Shown piece after piece: positions 10,661 through 25,000 of a stretch of 64,000 nt of DNA. Location of the stretch: NCBI GenBank assembly GCA_964016985.1, contig OZ024834.1, forward strand, positions 82,103,211 through 82,167,210, read 5' to 3'. The translations under genes were made by a program, and so were the position numbers. The notes beneath the pieces are model-generated. The model was not told the origin of the DNA. It made no database searches and saw nothing but the letters and a program-made list of their open reading frames with translations. The number at the start of each line of letters is the position of its first letter. Positions within the stretch are counted from its first letter, which is position 1. This DNA is from Anodontia alba. Taxonomy: Eukaryota > Mollusca > Bivalvia > Lucinida > Lucinidae.

Positions 10661-12575
10661 ACTGGTGGGGTACTATGCTTGCGGTGCTTTTTATTGCACC
10701 TGCTTGTAGCAGGGTGCGATATAGGCATCCGATTTTCTGTCCGTCCGTCCGTCCGTCTGTCAACATTTATGTCGACGTTCGACATTTATGTCAAAGTTAG
10801 TATTCTAATCAACTACAAGACTAAACAACCATCAAACCTTGCATGAAACATCTCCCTGACCTCCTGACTTTGCAACATAGGTGTCCGCTTTTCCGTATGT
10901 CTGTCCATTCGTCCGTCCGTCTGTCAACATTTATGTTGAAGTTTGACATTTATGTCAAAGTTAGTATTTTAATCAACTACAAGACTAAACAACCATCAAA
11001 CCTTGCATGAAACATCTCCCTGACCTCCCGACTTTGCGACATAGGTGCCCACTTTTCCATTCATCTGTCTGTTCGTCTGTCCGTCTCTTAACAGTTCTGT
11101 TATGTCGAAGTTCGACATTTATGTCAAAGTTAGTATTCTAATCAACTACAAGACTAAACAACCATCAAACCTTGTATGAAATATCTCCCTGACCTCCTGA
11201 CTTTGCGACATAGGTGCCCGCTTTTTCATTTGTCTGTCCCATCATCCGTCCGTCTGTCTCTTAACAGTTCTGTTATGTTGAAGTTCGACATTTACATCAA
11301 AGTTAGTATTCTAATCAACTACAATTCTACAACAACCATCATACCTTGCCTGACACATCTCTCTGACCTCCTGACGGCAGATATGTTGACCCAGTGACCT
11401 TGACCTATATTTTGCGCTCCATTGACTTTGACACAATTTACGTTGACGTTCCAGATCTTCTCAACTGTAAGGCGTACAACTACCAAACCTTGCATAGTGC
11501 TTCTCCTAGATGTACAGACTTAGCAGGTACGTTGACGCGGTGACCTTGACCTATATTTTGCGCTCCAGTGACTTCGACATATTTTGCGTTGACGTTCGAT
11601 ATCTCCTCAACTATAAGGCCTACAACCATCAAACCTTGCAAAGTGCTTCTCAATGTACTGACTTAGCAGATACCTTGACCTGATGACCTTGACCTATATT
11701 TTGGTTGCAGTGACTTTGACATAATTTACGTCAACGTTCCAGATCTCCTCAAGTGTAAGACCTCTAGCCACCAAACATTGCATAGTGCTTCTCCTATATG
11801 AACTGACTTGGCAGGTATCTTGACCCAGTGACCTTGACCTATTTTTTTGCGCTCCAGTGCCTTTTACACATTTTACGTCAACGTTCAATATCTCCTCAAC
11901 TATAAGGCCTACAACCATCAAACCTTGCGTAGTGCTTCTCCTCAATGTACGGACTCTGCAGATACCCTGACTGGGTGACCGTGACCTAAATTTCATGCTC
12001 CATTGACTTTTACACCTTTTACGTCACCCTTCCGTCCTCAACTGTAAGGCCTTCAACCACCAAACCTTATATAGCACTTCTTCTCGATGTACTGACTTGA
12101 CAGGTACCTTGACCTGGTGACCTTGACCTATATTGTGCACTCCAGTGACTTTGACACATTTTATATTGATGTTCGGTATCTCCTCAAATATAAGACCTAC
12201 AACCACTAAACCTTGCATAGTGCTTCACCTCATTGCACTGGCTTGGCAGGTACCTTGACCCAGTGACCTTGACCTATATTTGACACATTTTACGTTGATG
12301 TTTGATAACTCCTCAAATATAAGGCCTACAACCACCATACCTTGCATTGTGCTTCTCCTTGATGTACTGAATTAGCAGGTACCTTGACTCGTGACCTTGA
12401 CCTATATTTCATGCTCCAGTGACTTTTACACATTTTACGTCAACATTCCGTTATCATTGGGCTGTATGATACGAAAAGTCAGTGCTGAAGATCTAGCCAT
12501 TAGAGGGAATGGGACTGACCTGGAATATATGTGCCCCACTAGGCACTTTGTCTTCATTTTGTTTCAACCCAGTTT
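10661..12575 (+). mobile_element. HINE/pearl-like element with two tandem arrays
   Basis: Begins TGGTGGGGTACTATGC, followed by a (GTCC)n microsatellite at 10738-10760. Array 1 (10780-11340) has four units of about 168 bp with ACATTTATGTCAAAGTTAG. Array 2 (11370-12450) has about eight units of 145-150 bp with GTGACCTTGACCTATATTTT and AAGGCCTACAACCA. It closes with ATATGTGCCCCACTAGGCAC and CTTTGTCTT. Microsatellite plus 140-170-bp tandem core is the known layout of bivalve pearl elements (Helentron-associated). No protein. Confidence 0.7.
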
Positions 12576-12860
12576 TCCAAGTAAGCACTGCTAAGAATGA
12601 AATAAACTTATTTAATAACCACATTCTGATTGTGGCTCCTGTGACTTTTGCGCCAGCAGGTGCGATGACGCCTTCCGCGGAATTCTTGTATATTATACTG
12701 TGTATACATTTTTTTTTGGATACAACACAGTGTTTGGCTTACATGGTTTTTGCTTTAGCTCCCAGTAATAGTGTTATACAGAGGTTGTGGTGTATTGATG
12801 TTATTATATAAACAAAAGCGCTTGAAGTGCTTGTAATAATATAGTTTTTAATCATTTTTT

Positions 12861-12863
12861 CAG
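12861..12863 (+). promoter_or_regulatory. possible 5'UTR splice acceptor upstream of the GEN1 start
   Basis: A T-rich tract ends in CAG 21 bp before the ATG. It fits a 3' splice site, so the transcript may carry an upstream non-coding exon. I see no CpG-rich promoter near the start, which agrees with transcription starting farther upstream. Confidence 0.3.
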
Positions 12864-12884
12864 TGTTATTGCATACATTGAGTA

Positions 12885-13045
12885 ATGGGAGTAACCCAGC
12901 TATGGCAGATCCTGGCACCAGTCCAGCAACACAGGCCCCTGTCATCCCTGGCAGGACAGACTCTGGCAGTGGATCTCAGCATCTGGGTTTATGAGACACA
13001 GTCTGTCAAACAGATGCAAGGGGTCGTCTCAAAGCCATTCCTCAG
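12885..13045 (+). CDS. GEN1: GEN1 exon 1 (start; N-nuclease)
   Basis: 53 codons plus 2 nt, donor CAG|GTAAGTG. Encodes MGVTQLWQIL at the start and AVDLSIWVYE around D30, the first metal-binding aspartate of the family, and ends PFL with a split Arg. Too short and broken to stand out as an ORF. An in-frame stop six bases upstream fixes the ATG. A pyrimidine-rich stretch ending in CAG at 12861-12863 could be the acceptor of a 5'UTR intron. Confidence 0.93.
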
Positions 13046-16000
13046 GTAAGTGTCATAGCTCATAGCACTAGATAAGGGGTATGAGGTAAATATTTTTATT
13101 TCTCCATGAAAACATATGATGAGCAACACACAAAAAAGGTCCTTACGTTTGTGGACAAAGTGGGTCCAAGCATTTGCATCTGTGCAGTCTAATCTGGGCA
13201 TTTTCTGTTCGGCGACATATACTACAGTATACATTGATTCTGTATATGGACAATGAAGGCCCAAATCAGCCTGCACTTATGCGCATGCTGATCAGGGCCT
13301 GTGTTGTCTGTAAATTACATAAGGGCCCCTTTTTATGCGTTGCGCATCATATGTTGTGGGTAATCATTAGAAGCATCTTGGTGAGGTGCTTCTAATGGTG
13401 AGGTGCTTCTAATGAGTATCACAAAATTGTTTTTGTGGAGAAATAGAAATACCAGTGTTTTGGTGGAAAAAGCAAGTAATCTGGACCTGTGAATTAGCTG
13501 CAAATAAGCATAGTATTATTCAGTTTTCCATCCACCTGTTTATCAGTCAGTATGTGTGCTTGAAAATTTTGTGTCTTATAAACATCTGACGAGAGCTCTA
13601 AACAAGAAAAAAAACAACAGATAAATATTTACCTTATTTCTCCATAAAAGCAATACATTGTGAGACTCGGAAGTATCTTGAGCAGGTGCTTCCTGTAGGT
13701 AACTGAGACAAATGAATACCGTAATACCCTATGTATTGGGACAGACTGGCCTGAGCAAACAGAGTAGACCCAGATCAGACGCCGCAGAATGCAGTGTCTG
13801 ATCAGGGTATACACTGTTTGCCACTCATTCAGCATGTTTTAGACACATCAAAAGGGAGTCAGATGGAGTTGTTAAACGGTTTAGGACAAGTATGCTAAGG
13901 AGTTAAGGTGTTCCAATATTTAGGGTAAATGTGGTAGCTATAGGTAGTGCACTTGTTCACAACTAACAGGGCCCAGTTGTTCAAAACTAACGATGTCGTT
14001 AAATTTTTGATCATCAAATATGGCATATATGCAAATATTTTTGCTGAAAAAATGTGAGTAGTTTTTGCAAATGCAAAAGCTACTCACATTTTTTCAGCAA
14101 AAATACATGTACCTGTGAAATCAGTATTGCACTTACTAGAACAGTTAACATTTTGACCACTAAAAAGCTCGTTAAGCTAATGATGCTTTGAACAACTGGG
14201 CTCAGGTTGATATTTTATTGCTCAACAAAACCAAAGGTTGTGGGTACATACTCATTAGGAGTGCTTTGCCAAAAACACCTCAAAACTTGTATTTTTTGCT
14301 TCTCTTTCAGAAACTTATTTTTCCGCATTTCCCATCTGGTCCAATTAGGAGTTAAGCTTGTATTTGTTGTGGAAGGAAGAGCACCAGAATTGAAGTGGGA
14401 AGCCATGATGAAGAGACAACAGACAAGGTTTCCAGGGAGACAAGGAAAACAATCACAGCAAAGACAGGGCCGCAGAAATTTCAATAGATGTCTAAAAGAG
14501 GTAAAAAATTAGATCAGTATGGCAAGATTGATAAAATGCTTCAAATTACTCTATATCACATAGTTTGTTTAAAAGTCTTTTAATGCTTAGCACCCTGGGT
14601 AAAATTTTCAGCAGACGACACAATGAAATACTTTTTCTTAATTTTTCCAGAAAATAGGTTTTGAGGTTTCATGCATACTGTCTCCAATGGAGACAGTGTG
14701 CATGATCTGTCAAATCCTGTTTTCTAGGAAAAATAAGAAAACTAAGAAAGATATTATCAGTGTGTTGTCTGCTGATTTAGTCCAAAAACTGGTAAAGGTT
14801 AACCCTTAAAATGTCAAGAAAACCTGCATCTGAAAATGACGTCTGTTTATGTCGTCTGCTGAATATTCTTGCAAACTTTTCAAACCTATTTTTGCATACA
14901 GGCAAACAGTGTGGACCCTGATCAGACTGCTCCTAGAGGAGCAGTCTGATCTGGGTCCACACTGTTTGCAAAAATGACTTTTAAAATCACAAGCAGATGA
15001 CAAAGCAGACAACAATTGTTGTGATTGGTAGTTTTAGGGTTAAAAAGAAAAATGTGCAATCAGGCTTAAAATTGAGCCACACCTTAGGAAAATGTGTCTT
15101 CATATTTATATATAGACAGCAGAGGTCCAGATCAACCTCACATCTGCACAGTCTGATCAGGGCCTTGACTGTCTGCATACGGAATCATTGGATACTAATG
15201 GATATACTGGACTCAGTTGTTCAGAACTTAACAAAGTTGTTAGCTACCTTGAAATATGGCAAATACATTGACATTTTTTTTGCTGAAAAAATGTGAGTAG
15301 CTTTTGCATTGCAAAAGGTACTCACATTTTTGCAGCAAAAATATCACTGTATTTGAAAATACCTTAGCTACAACAGTTAATGAGTTTGTCATAAGCAAGC
15401 TTGTTCAGCTAACGTTGCTTTGAACAACTGGGCCCTGATGTATAGCTTAGGCCCTTATCAGATAGGGCTGGGCTTCATAGCCCAGTCGATAGTAAGCCTG
15501 ACTGAAGATACAGGGGTTTCAAGTTCAAATCCCAGCTCAGCCACATAACTTCCATGGAGATTGATCATGAAATCATTTCTACGGTCATCATCCCCTTCTG
15601 CTGATTCCAGAAGGGCAGTTGTCAGTTACTGGCAAAAGTATGTGCACAAGTACGGGTTAACCCATTGTAGTAGACCCGTAAAAGGGTTATTGGCAAACAG
15701 TACAGACCCAGATCAGACGCCACAGAACGTGACGTCTGATCAGGGTGTCACGTGAACGGAGGAGAATTGGGCCGGTGACAATGGACTAGACGCAATCACA
15801 AGCAATCAGAGGATAAACACAACACTTTATGAATAAAAACAAGCATGTATTTAGAAAGTTAAGAAAAAAAAAATATAAAGCAATCTTCAAAATTTCATAA
15901 ATTGAATGTCCGAGATATTTCTGGAAGATCCTGGTAGCTTCATAATTTTCACCAAGTGGATAAAATTGAAAATATTACATAACTGAGTCACTTGTGATGT

Positions 16001-19000
16001 AAACGGATGTTTACTCCATGTCATCTACTGGGTACCACTTGTACTTGATAGGATACAACCTTGGTGGATACAACTTCCCGGAAAAACTTGTAGTTGTCAA
16101 ATCATGGTTATGGAGTGACGATGATAACAGGATACAAACACAGTGACGAAAACAGATACATATACGAGACCTGAAAATAAGTATCATGTCCTAGAAATCT
16201 CGATATCAAACATTACAAGATATTGCCCTATTAATTTCCACTAGGTATACAGAGTGTGTACCCTAAATGTTGTAAATCAACAAGTCCGTTGCAATTGATT
16301 ATTATATAGCAAAATCAGATCCAAAAACCACAGGGATGCTGTTAATGATATATAATATTGTTCATATATCCAACACAGGCAGACACACAGTCAGAATATA
16401 TCTGCTAACACACCAAATTCTACATTAATCGGAGGAATGGCATCTCGACAATTACACATTCTTACAGGAAGAACCCATGCATCTTCCACTGTAAAAATCC
16501 CTTTAGGACGCTAAAGGCTACAATAAATTATAACTGCCATTACACTACAATGATTACACGATCACACATCATCCCCACGTAATCATTGGGTACAATATCA
16601 ACATGCCATCGTCATAGCCTCAAACATGACTCCTTGCTGCTTGAGCCATTTTACAGTACAAAACTCTAGTGAACAGACTTGCGTATAATCAAATAAAAAA
16701 GAACCTCTGTATATGTGTTTAAGATAATTATCATATGTGCCATTTGTGATGCAAATACATATAAATACAACTGTGAAAGTCTTATGAATACATACAAACA
16801 CAATTGTGTTAATTACTGAATGTGTATGCAGTTAACATAACGCCTAACTGTGTCGTACATTCAAGCGTATATGTCTGGTAATCATGAAGGTTTAAAATAA
16901 TATACATGTCAGATCAGAATATGTTATGTTAAAATATGCTAGTGCTATCATTGCTCTGATCCATTTATCTCTCTACTCAAGTAAGAATATTAATGTTTGC
17001 ATTCTGATCAGGGTCTACAGAGCTGATCAGACTCACCTGGCTGACCAGGATCTATAGAATTGACCAAATTTAATTTCCATATCTGGTTAGGGTCTACACA
17101 CTCGACACGGCTTATTCGTCTGATCAGGGTCTACACATATAACCAAAGTGTACACATCTGATCAGGGTCTATCTACATATCATGCCGGGATTTGTAAGTA
17201 TGAACGATATATGAATCGCAGTGTAATAAAGCAATAAATTTACCTACTCGAATCTTAGCTGCGGTAAAGACGAGCAAGAATATTGCAAGAATAAAATTAA
17301 ATTATTGACTTACCATGGTCAGATCCCCGAGATATAGCACAACATCATAACATAATAGAAAGGAAGGCAATGATCAGTCTTCAAATGAAAAATATTGTAG
17401 TGTGTGTAGTTCTATTTAAACAGGGAACTTTTATAGTAATGTGGCAAATTTTGAAACAAGTGTCCACAAGAAACCCGTGATATTCAAGATCTAAAATAAT
17501 ATTCACAAGAAAACTGTGATAGTCAAGATTTAAAATAACCTGTTCGATTGTCTGAATTGTGCAAAATCTTACATAGCGACTGCTCAAACTGAAGTAAAAA
17601 ACATTTTTCTCTCGGAACGCTACAAAACTGCAAGATTATGAAAGAAAATTGTCTCCCATTCAAAAGATAGCCTTGAGACAAAAATCAATCCCAGAACAGT
17701 GAAGATATTGATCACCAAACCTAGGTTCACTCGGAATATACAATGTTCTGGTAACCGCTCAAGTATATAGACGTAAATAATCAAATACACCCCTAGCATA
17801 CATATCTCATGATTACCGTAATACCGTAGCCTGAAAGCTGAAGTGTACCTACTCTCTTAAAAAGTAAAACTGTCATCATAATCAGCGCTCCAGTTACAAA
17901 TGCAATAATCTAACCTGGGTAATAAAAATCAAAACAAACTTCTTTTTATACTATGTACATATAAAAATATATTCAAGATAAAACAGGGACGTGACACAGG
18001 GTCTCCACTGTTTGCAAACAGTTTAGCCATTTTCCTCTAGGAATATGTAAATCTCATAGCCAGATGTACCTAAAATTGAAATTGGACTCTTCCAATATAT
18101 AGTGTGGGAGAGTCTATTCAATATACAATGGGTTAAAGGACTAATCCTGGCCAGGAAAAGTGTGAGTAAGTTAACTGACTGGCTCATCATGACCTTGAAA
18201 GTGTTAACTGGGCTGTAAAACTACAACTTAGACTCAAACTTATTGGATAGTGTGGCTACTCTTGCTCTTCACATGTCTTATTAAAGCAATCAGTTTTGGC
18301 TTTCCCATTAGTGCTTGCTTAACACAGATTTGAGTTGTTAGTTTTGACCTTCTGCAAACTGAATATTATACAACATTTCAAATCATCTAAAAGCCTTTGT
18401 GCATGAAATAAACCATAGCTTCAACCAATATTTTAGCACAGCAATCAAAGCAATAGATAAATTTTGGGGCATTTGGGTATTTAACCCCATCAAAATTCAA
18501 TCAGTTGGGTAAAATCGTATTTTAATTACTGGTTTGGGTAAAGATAGCCCACAAAATGAAAATTAATTGGGTAAAACTTATAAAACTGAAAAGAGCACAA
18601 AAAAGCCTGATTTAGGTATTTAAAACATGGTATTTTATTATACCATATTAATTTTAATTATATTTGTCATATGAAGACTAAAAACACATATTATGTGCAG
18701 TAATCATAATATATGATAGAAATCATGTGTTTTTCTGGCCTTGAAACTTTAATTTTCACCATTGAATTTGGAAATAATTGGGTACTCTGTCAAATCAATT
18801 GGGTATCAATACCATGCTTTTGAAAATAATTAAGTATTTGCTCAAAACATATGGGTAATTTACTTGGATACTCCCCTTATCTCTTGCCCTCCAGCAAGAG
18901 TGAAGACTTTCCCAAAACTTATTTTAAATTGATATTTTGTAAAATACATCCTATATTCATACTTTTTCATCTTTAACAGTAAGAAGTTCCAATTTTCTTT

Positions 19001-22000
19001 AATGCACAGCCCTCATATTTGTATACACAACCTTTTTGTAACACTTAATGGGATCCAAAGCAAAAACCCATGTTGGCTAAACAACTGTTTTATGCAAAAA
19101 AAAAAAAAAAAATGTTTAGATTATAGAAAAATGACCATAAATGCATACATGTGATACCTCCCTCATCAGGAGGGAGGCTCCCTGATTTTGACACTAATTT
19201 TTGCCAAAATTTTGGAGTCTCCCTCATGTGAACTGAAAATTTCCCTATATATTCTTTACATTTGTTAAGAATCTCCCTCATCACAATGGCAAATCTCCCT
19301 CATACAGATCACAACATTATCACATGTATGTAAATGGTCATTTTATATATAATTTATACATTTTTGTTTGGATATGCTACATTTTTGGGGTCTGTCTTTT
19401 AACCTTGTTTTATCCAAAACTGTGCTGCAGTTAATCATGTTATTAAGAAGTTCCTGTATGCTTTTGCGGAGCCACTTCTGATGAGTACCCACAACATTAT
19501 TTTCTTGTTATTTTTTTCCAGTGCTGTGAAATGCTAGATATTCTAGGGATTCCATATGTTCAGAGTCAAGGAGAAGCTGAGGCTATGTGTGCTTTACTTA
19601 ATGCTGCAGGGGTATGTAATGGGGATGGGATACTCTTGGTAGAATTTCTGACATTATTTTCCCCGCCACATGATAGTGGCGGGGTATTATGACATACCCG
19701 CCATTGTTTGTCTGTCTGTCCGTCCACACTTCATTTCTGGATAACTTTTACAGTTTTCATCAGATCGCTTTGAAACCTGGTGGACAGTTAGACCATGTGG
19801 TGTTACAACGCATATTATTTTGAGGTTACAGTACACCAGATTTTGTTAAAGTTATTACACCCTTTAACAATTTTCGGACTTAGACTTTGTTTCCGGTAAC
19901 TTCTCCTACAGTTTTCATCGAATCATGTTGAAACTTGGTGGACAGTTAGACCATGAGGTGATTTAATTTCTAGCTCACTCCTACTATAGTTTTCATCTGA
20001 TCAAGCTGTTATTTGTATGTTATTGGATAGAAAAAAGATGTAGAGAATTGCAGCCAGGTTACAATACACCAAATTTTCATATTCTTTCAAGATTACAGTA
20101 CACGAAATTTTCATAGACTTATTACTTAATAAAGCATCCTTACTTGCTTTTAAGCTAACTCCTACAGTTTCACCAGTACCAGTTAAGACTATGATGTGAT
20201 ATAGCACATATTGTTTCTTGTTATAGAACTCCAATTTTTAGCTCACCTGAACCAAAGGCTCAGGATGAGCTATTGTGATCATTCTCCGTCTGTCTGTCTG
20301 TCGTCTGTCCGTCCGTTCACACCTTTGATGACTTCTCCTCTGAAACCCCTGGGCCAAATTTCTTCAAACTTTATGTGGAGCCTTGAGTTAAAAGGGGGAT
20401 AGAAAATTTGTAAAAATGGTCACGGTTCGTAAATCAAGATGGCTGCCATGCCGCGGTATAGCTCCCGTAGACTTATAATGGGAAAAACTATAAAAAAAAT
20501 CGTCTTCTCTGGAACCATGAGGCCCACAGCTTATATATTTTGTATGTAGCAATGTTTAGTGGTCCCCTACATAAATCCTGCCAATCAAGCCCCGGGGTCT
20601 AAACTGGCCACACCCCAGAGGGTCGTGAACTCCCATAGACTTATAATGGGAAAAACTTAAAAACAAAATCTTCGTCTCTGAAACCATGAGGTCCAGAGCT
20701 TATATGTTTAGTATGTAGCAATGTTTAATGGTCCCCTACATAAATCCTGCCAATCAAGCCCCTGGGGTCCAAACTAGCTACTCCCTGGGGGTCGTTAGCT
20801 CCCATAGACTTATAATAGAAAAAAAAATTAAAAAACTCTTCTCCTCTGAAACCATGAGGCCCACAGTTTACATATTTAGTATGTAGCAATGTTTAGTGGT
20901 TACCTACATAAATCCTGCCAATCAAGCCCCTGGGGCCCAAACTGGCCACGCCCAGGGGGTCATTAGCTCCCATAGACTTATAATGGGAAAAACTTAAAAA
21001 ATCTTCTTCTCTGAAACCATAAGGTCCAGAGCTTATATATTTAGTATGTAGCAATGTTTAGTGGTCCCCTACATAAATCCTGCCAATCAAGCCCATGGGG
21101 TGCAAATTTGCCACACCCCAGGGGGTCATATGTATATATAGAGCTATATAGCTAATAACCTTCAAAAATCTTTTTCTCTGAAACCATGAGGCAGAGAGTT
21201 TACAGATTAAGTATGTAGCTGTGTTTAGTGGTCTCCTACATAAATTCTGCCAATCAAGCCCCTTGGGTCCAAACCGGCCATGTCATTAGCTCCCATAGAC
21301 TTATAGTGGAAAAAACTTAAAAAAATCTTCTTCTCTGAAACCATGAGGCCCACAGCTTATATATTTAGTATGTAGCAATATTTAGTGGTCCCCTACATAA
21401 ATCCTGCCAACCATGCCCCTTGGGTCCAAACTGGGCATGCCCCCAGGCTCATTAGCTCTCATAGACATAATGGGAAAAACTTAAAAAACTCTTCTTCTCT
21501 GAAACCATGAGGCCCAGAGCTTAGATATTTAGTATTTAGCAATGTTAAGTGGTCACCTTCATAAATCCTGCCAACCATGCCCCTAGGGTCCAAATTGGCC
21601 CGGGGGCTCATTAGCTCCCATAGACTTATAATAAAAACTTCAAAAATCTTCATTGAAACCAGAAGGCCCAGAGCTTAGATATTTAGTATGAAGCAACAGT
21701 AAGTGGTCCCCTACATAAATCCTGCCAACCATGCCCCTAGGGTCCAAATTGGCCACACCCTGGGGCTCATTAGCTCCCATAGACTTATTATGGGTAATAC
21801 TTAAAAAATCTTCTTCTCTGAAACCATAAGGCCCAGAGCTTAGATATATAGTATGCAGCAACGTGAAGTGGTCACCTATATAAATCCTGCCAACCATGCC
21901 CCTAGGGTCCTAATTGGCCACGCCCTGGAGCTCATTAGCTCCCATAGACTTATAATGGGAAAAAACCCTTAAAAAATCTTCTTCTCTGAAACCATAACCA

Positions 22001-25000
22001 GAGCTTAGTAAGTATGTAGCAATAGTAAGTGGTCACCTACATAAGTCCTGCCAACCATGCCCCTAGGGTCCAGATTGACCATGCCCTGGGGCTCATTAGC
22101 TCCAGTAGACTTATAATGGGAAAAACTTCAAAAATCTTCTCTGAAACCATAAGGCTCAGAGCTTAGATATTTAGTATGTAGCAATGTTAAGCGGTCACCT
22201 ACATAAATCCTGCCAACCATGCCCCTGGGATCCAAATTGGCCATGCCCCGGGGCTCATTAGCTCCCATAGGCTTTTAAAGGGAGAAACTTCAAAAATCTT
22301 CTTTTCTGAAACCATAAGGCTCAGAGCTTAGATATTTAGTATGTAGCAATGTTAAGTGGTCACCTACATAAATCCTTCCAACCATGCCCCTAGGGTCCAA
22401 ATTGGCCACACCCCGAGGCTCATTAGCTCCCATAGACTTAAAATGGGAAAAACTTAAATCTTCTTCTCTGAAACGATAAGGCCCAGAGCTAAGATATTTA
22501 GTATGTAGCAATTTAAAGGAAAAACAGACCAAATTATGCCCCTTTGTGAACTTGGGCATTGTGGCATAGGAAAACCTTGCAAGCAAAATAGCTCAGGAAC
22601 CGCTTGGGCTGGGCTCTTGAAATTTTGCAGCGGCTGTTTGGAACTAATGTGAAGACGACCTGATCAAATTTTGGTATAATTTTATGAAAAATTAACCATA
22701 TTATGCACCTTTGTGGACTTAGGCATTTTGGCGTAGGAAGAGCTTGTAAGCAAAATATCTTTTTGATTTATGACCCTTTGAAAATTTCAGCATTTTAACC
22801 TTGTAAGATATCTCAAAAACTGTTTAAGTCATTGTCTTGAATCTTGACAGGGAATGATGAGTAAATGACCTGATTGACTTAAGCAGTTAACTCAAGTGAG
22901 CGTTGTGGCCCATGTGCCTCTTGTTTTTGTAGAGTTATTACACATCAAACACAGCCGTCTTTATACCCCCGACATACGAAGTATGTGGGGGTATATAGTT
23001 TTCGCTTTTCCATTCGTCCGTTCGTTCGTACGTACGTTCGTTCCTTCGTTCGTATGTCCGTTCGTTTGTTCCTTCGTTTGTCTTTCTGTCACAGGGTCAA
23101 AGTTTTTGCGTTAAAGTTTATAAGACCTCATATTTTGAAGACCCTTTGATGGATTTCGTTCATATTTGGCATGATGGTAGATATAGGTCTAAAGTTTTTA
23201 TCAGCACCATCCCCACCCCGGGGGTGACCTTGGGGTCAAGGTCACGGACTTAGAATTTTCATAAAAAAGTCACAGGGTCAAAGTTTTTGTGTTAAAGTTT
23301 ATAAGACCTCATATTTTGAAGACCCTTTGATGGATTTGTTCATATATGGCATGATGGTAGATATAGTTCTAAAGTTTTTATTGGCACCATCCCCACCCCG
23401 GGGGTGACCTTGGGGTCAAGGTCACGGACTTAGAATTTTCGTGAAAAAAGTCAAAGTTTTTTGTGTTTAAGTTTATATAGCTATATCATCAAGACCCTTG
23501 AGGAATTTCATTTATATTTGACTTGTTAGTAGATATCGGCCTAGCATCTTACTCGGCATGATCCCCACCCTGGATGTGACCGAGGTCAAGGTCACGAACT
23601 TAGAATTTTCATATAAAAGTAAAAATTTTTGCGTTTAAGTTTATATAGCCATATCATCAAGACCTTTTATAAAATTTTATTATCCCCTAACTGAAAGGTT
23701 GAGCTGATATAGCTATCAGCAAGGAATCTGTTTGTCTGTCCGTCAGTCCGTTGAAGTATTATTCGTTTATACTTTATTTTTGTCTTAGGGTCAAAGTTTT
23801 TGCGTTAAAGTTTATAAGACCTCATATTTTGAAGACCATTTGATGGATTTCATTCATATTTGGCATGATGGTAGATATAGGTCTTAAATTTTTATCAGCA
23901 CCATCCCCAGGTGTGACCTTGGGGTCAAGGTCACGGACTTAGAATTTTCATAAAAAAGTCAAAGTTTTTTGTGTTTAAGTTTATATAGCCATATCATCAA
24001 GACCCTTGAGGAATTTCATTTATATTTGACATGTTGGTAGATATCGGCCTAGCGTCTTACTCCGCATGACCCCCACATGGGTGTGACCGAGGTCAAGGTC
24101 ACGAACTTAGAATTTTCATATAAAAGTAAAAATTTTTGCGTTTAAGTTTAGATAGCCATATCATCAAGACCTTTTATTAAATTTCATTATCCCCTAACTG
24201 AACGGTTGAGCAGATATAGCTATCAGCAAGAAATCTGTTCGTCTGTCCATCTGTCCTTTGAAGCATTATTTGTTCATACTTTATTTTTGTCTTTGGGTCA
24301 AAGTTTTTGCGTTAAAGTTTATAAGACCTCATATTTTGAAGACCCTTTGATGGTTTTCATTCATATTTGGCATGATGGTAGATATATGTCTAAAGTTTTT
24401 ATCAGCACCATCCCCACCCTGGGGGTGACCTTGGGGTCAAGGTCACAGACTTAGAATTTTTATAAAAAAGTCAAAGTTTTTTGTGTTTAAGTTTATATAG
24501 CTATACCATCAAGACCCTTTGAGGAATTTCATCTATATTTGACATGTTGGTAGATATAGGTCTAGAGTTTTACTCACCATCATCCCCATCCCGGGGTATG
24601 ACCTTGAGGTCAAGGTCACAGATTTAGAAATTTTATATAAAAGTAAAAAAATTTGCATCTAAGTTTATATAGCTATACCATCAAGACCTTTTGTTGAATT
24701 TCGTTATCCTCCTACCGAGAGGTTTAGGGGACATAGCTATCAGCATAGAATTCATCCATTCATCCATCCATCCATCTGTCTGTCCATAATTGCATTATTG
24801 TGCACCCCATAACTCCTAACTACCCTTTGAGCTATTTTCAGGAAACTGTCAGGTTGTAGAGGGCATTTGGTAGGGTGTCAGGTACAAGAAAGACAACTCT
24901 AACTGACTTGGTCCATGAGTTATCTCCCCTTGTCTCCAGAATTGTAAAAATTTTGTGCAAACCATAACTTTAAAACATGTTAAGATATTTTCATGATACT

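Larger units (their letters stand above)
15657..18134. mobile_element. TTAA-flanked MITE (CCCATTGTAG type) split by an LTR-like insertion
   Basis: Left part 15657-15745 starts TTAACCCATTGTAGTAGACC and carries half a core palindrome. The other half resumes at 17997 and the element ends CAATGGGTTAA at 18134. The inserted LTR-like element is listed separately; removing it with one CAGGG copy restores the continuous MITE. Confidence 0.8.

Noticed and set aside
11694..11996. 100-codon reverse open frame
   Set aside because: Is the translated 145-bp tandem repeat; the same residues recur every unit.
15746..17996. Full-length LTR retrotransposon
   Set aside because: No gag/pol coding, and the terminal TGTCACGTGAACGG sequence does not recur near the right end, so only one LTR-like unit is present.
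21640..22586. Reverse open frames with repeated YLSSGPYGFREED
   Set aside because: Translation of the 163-bp HINE-like tandem unit, not a protein repeat family.
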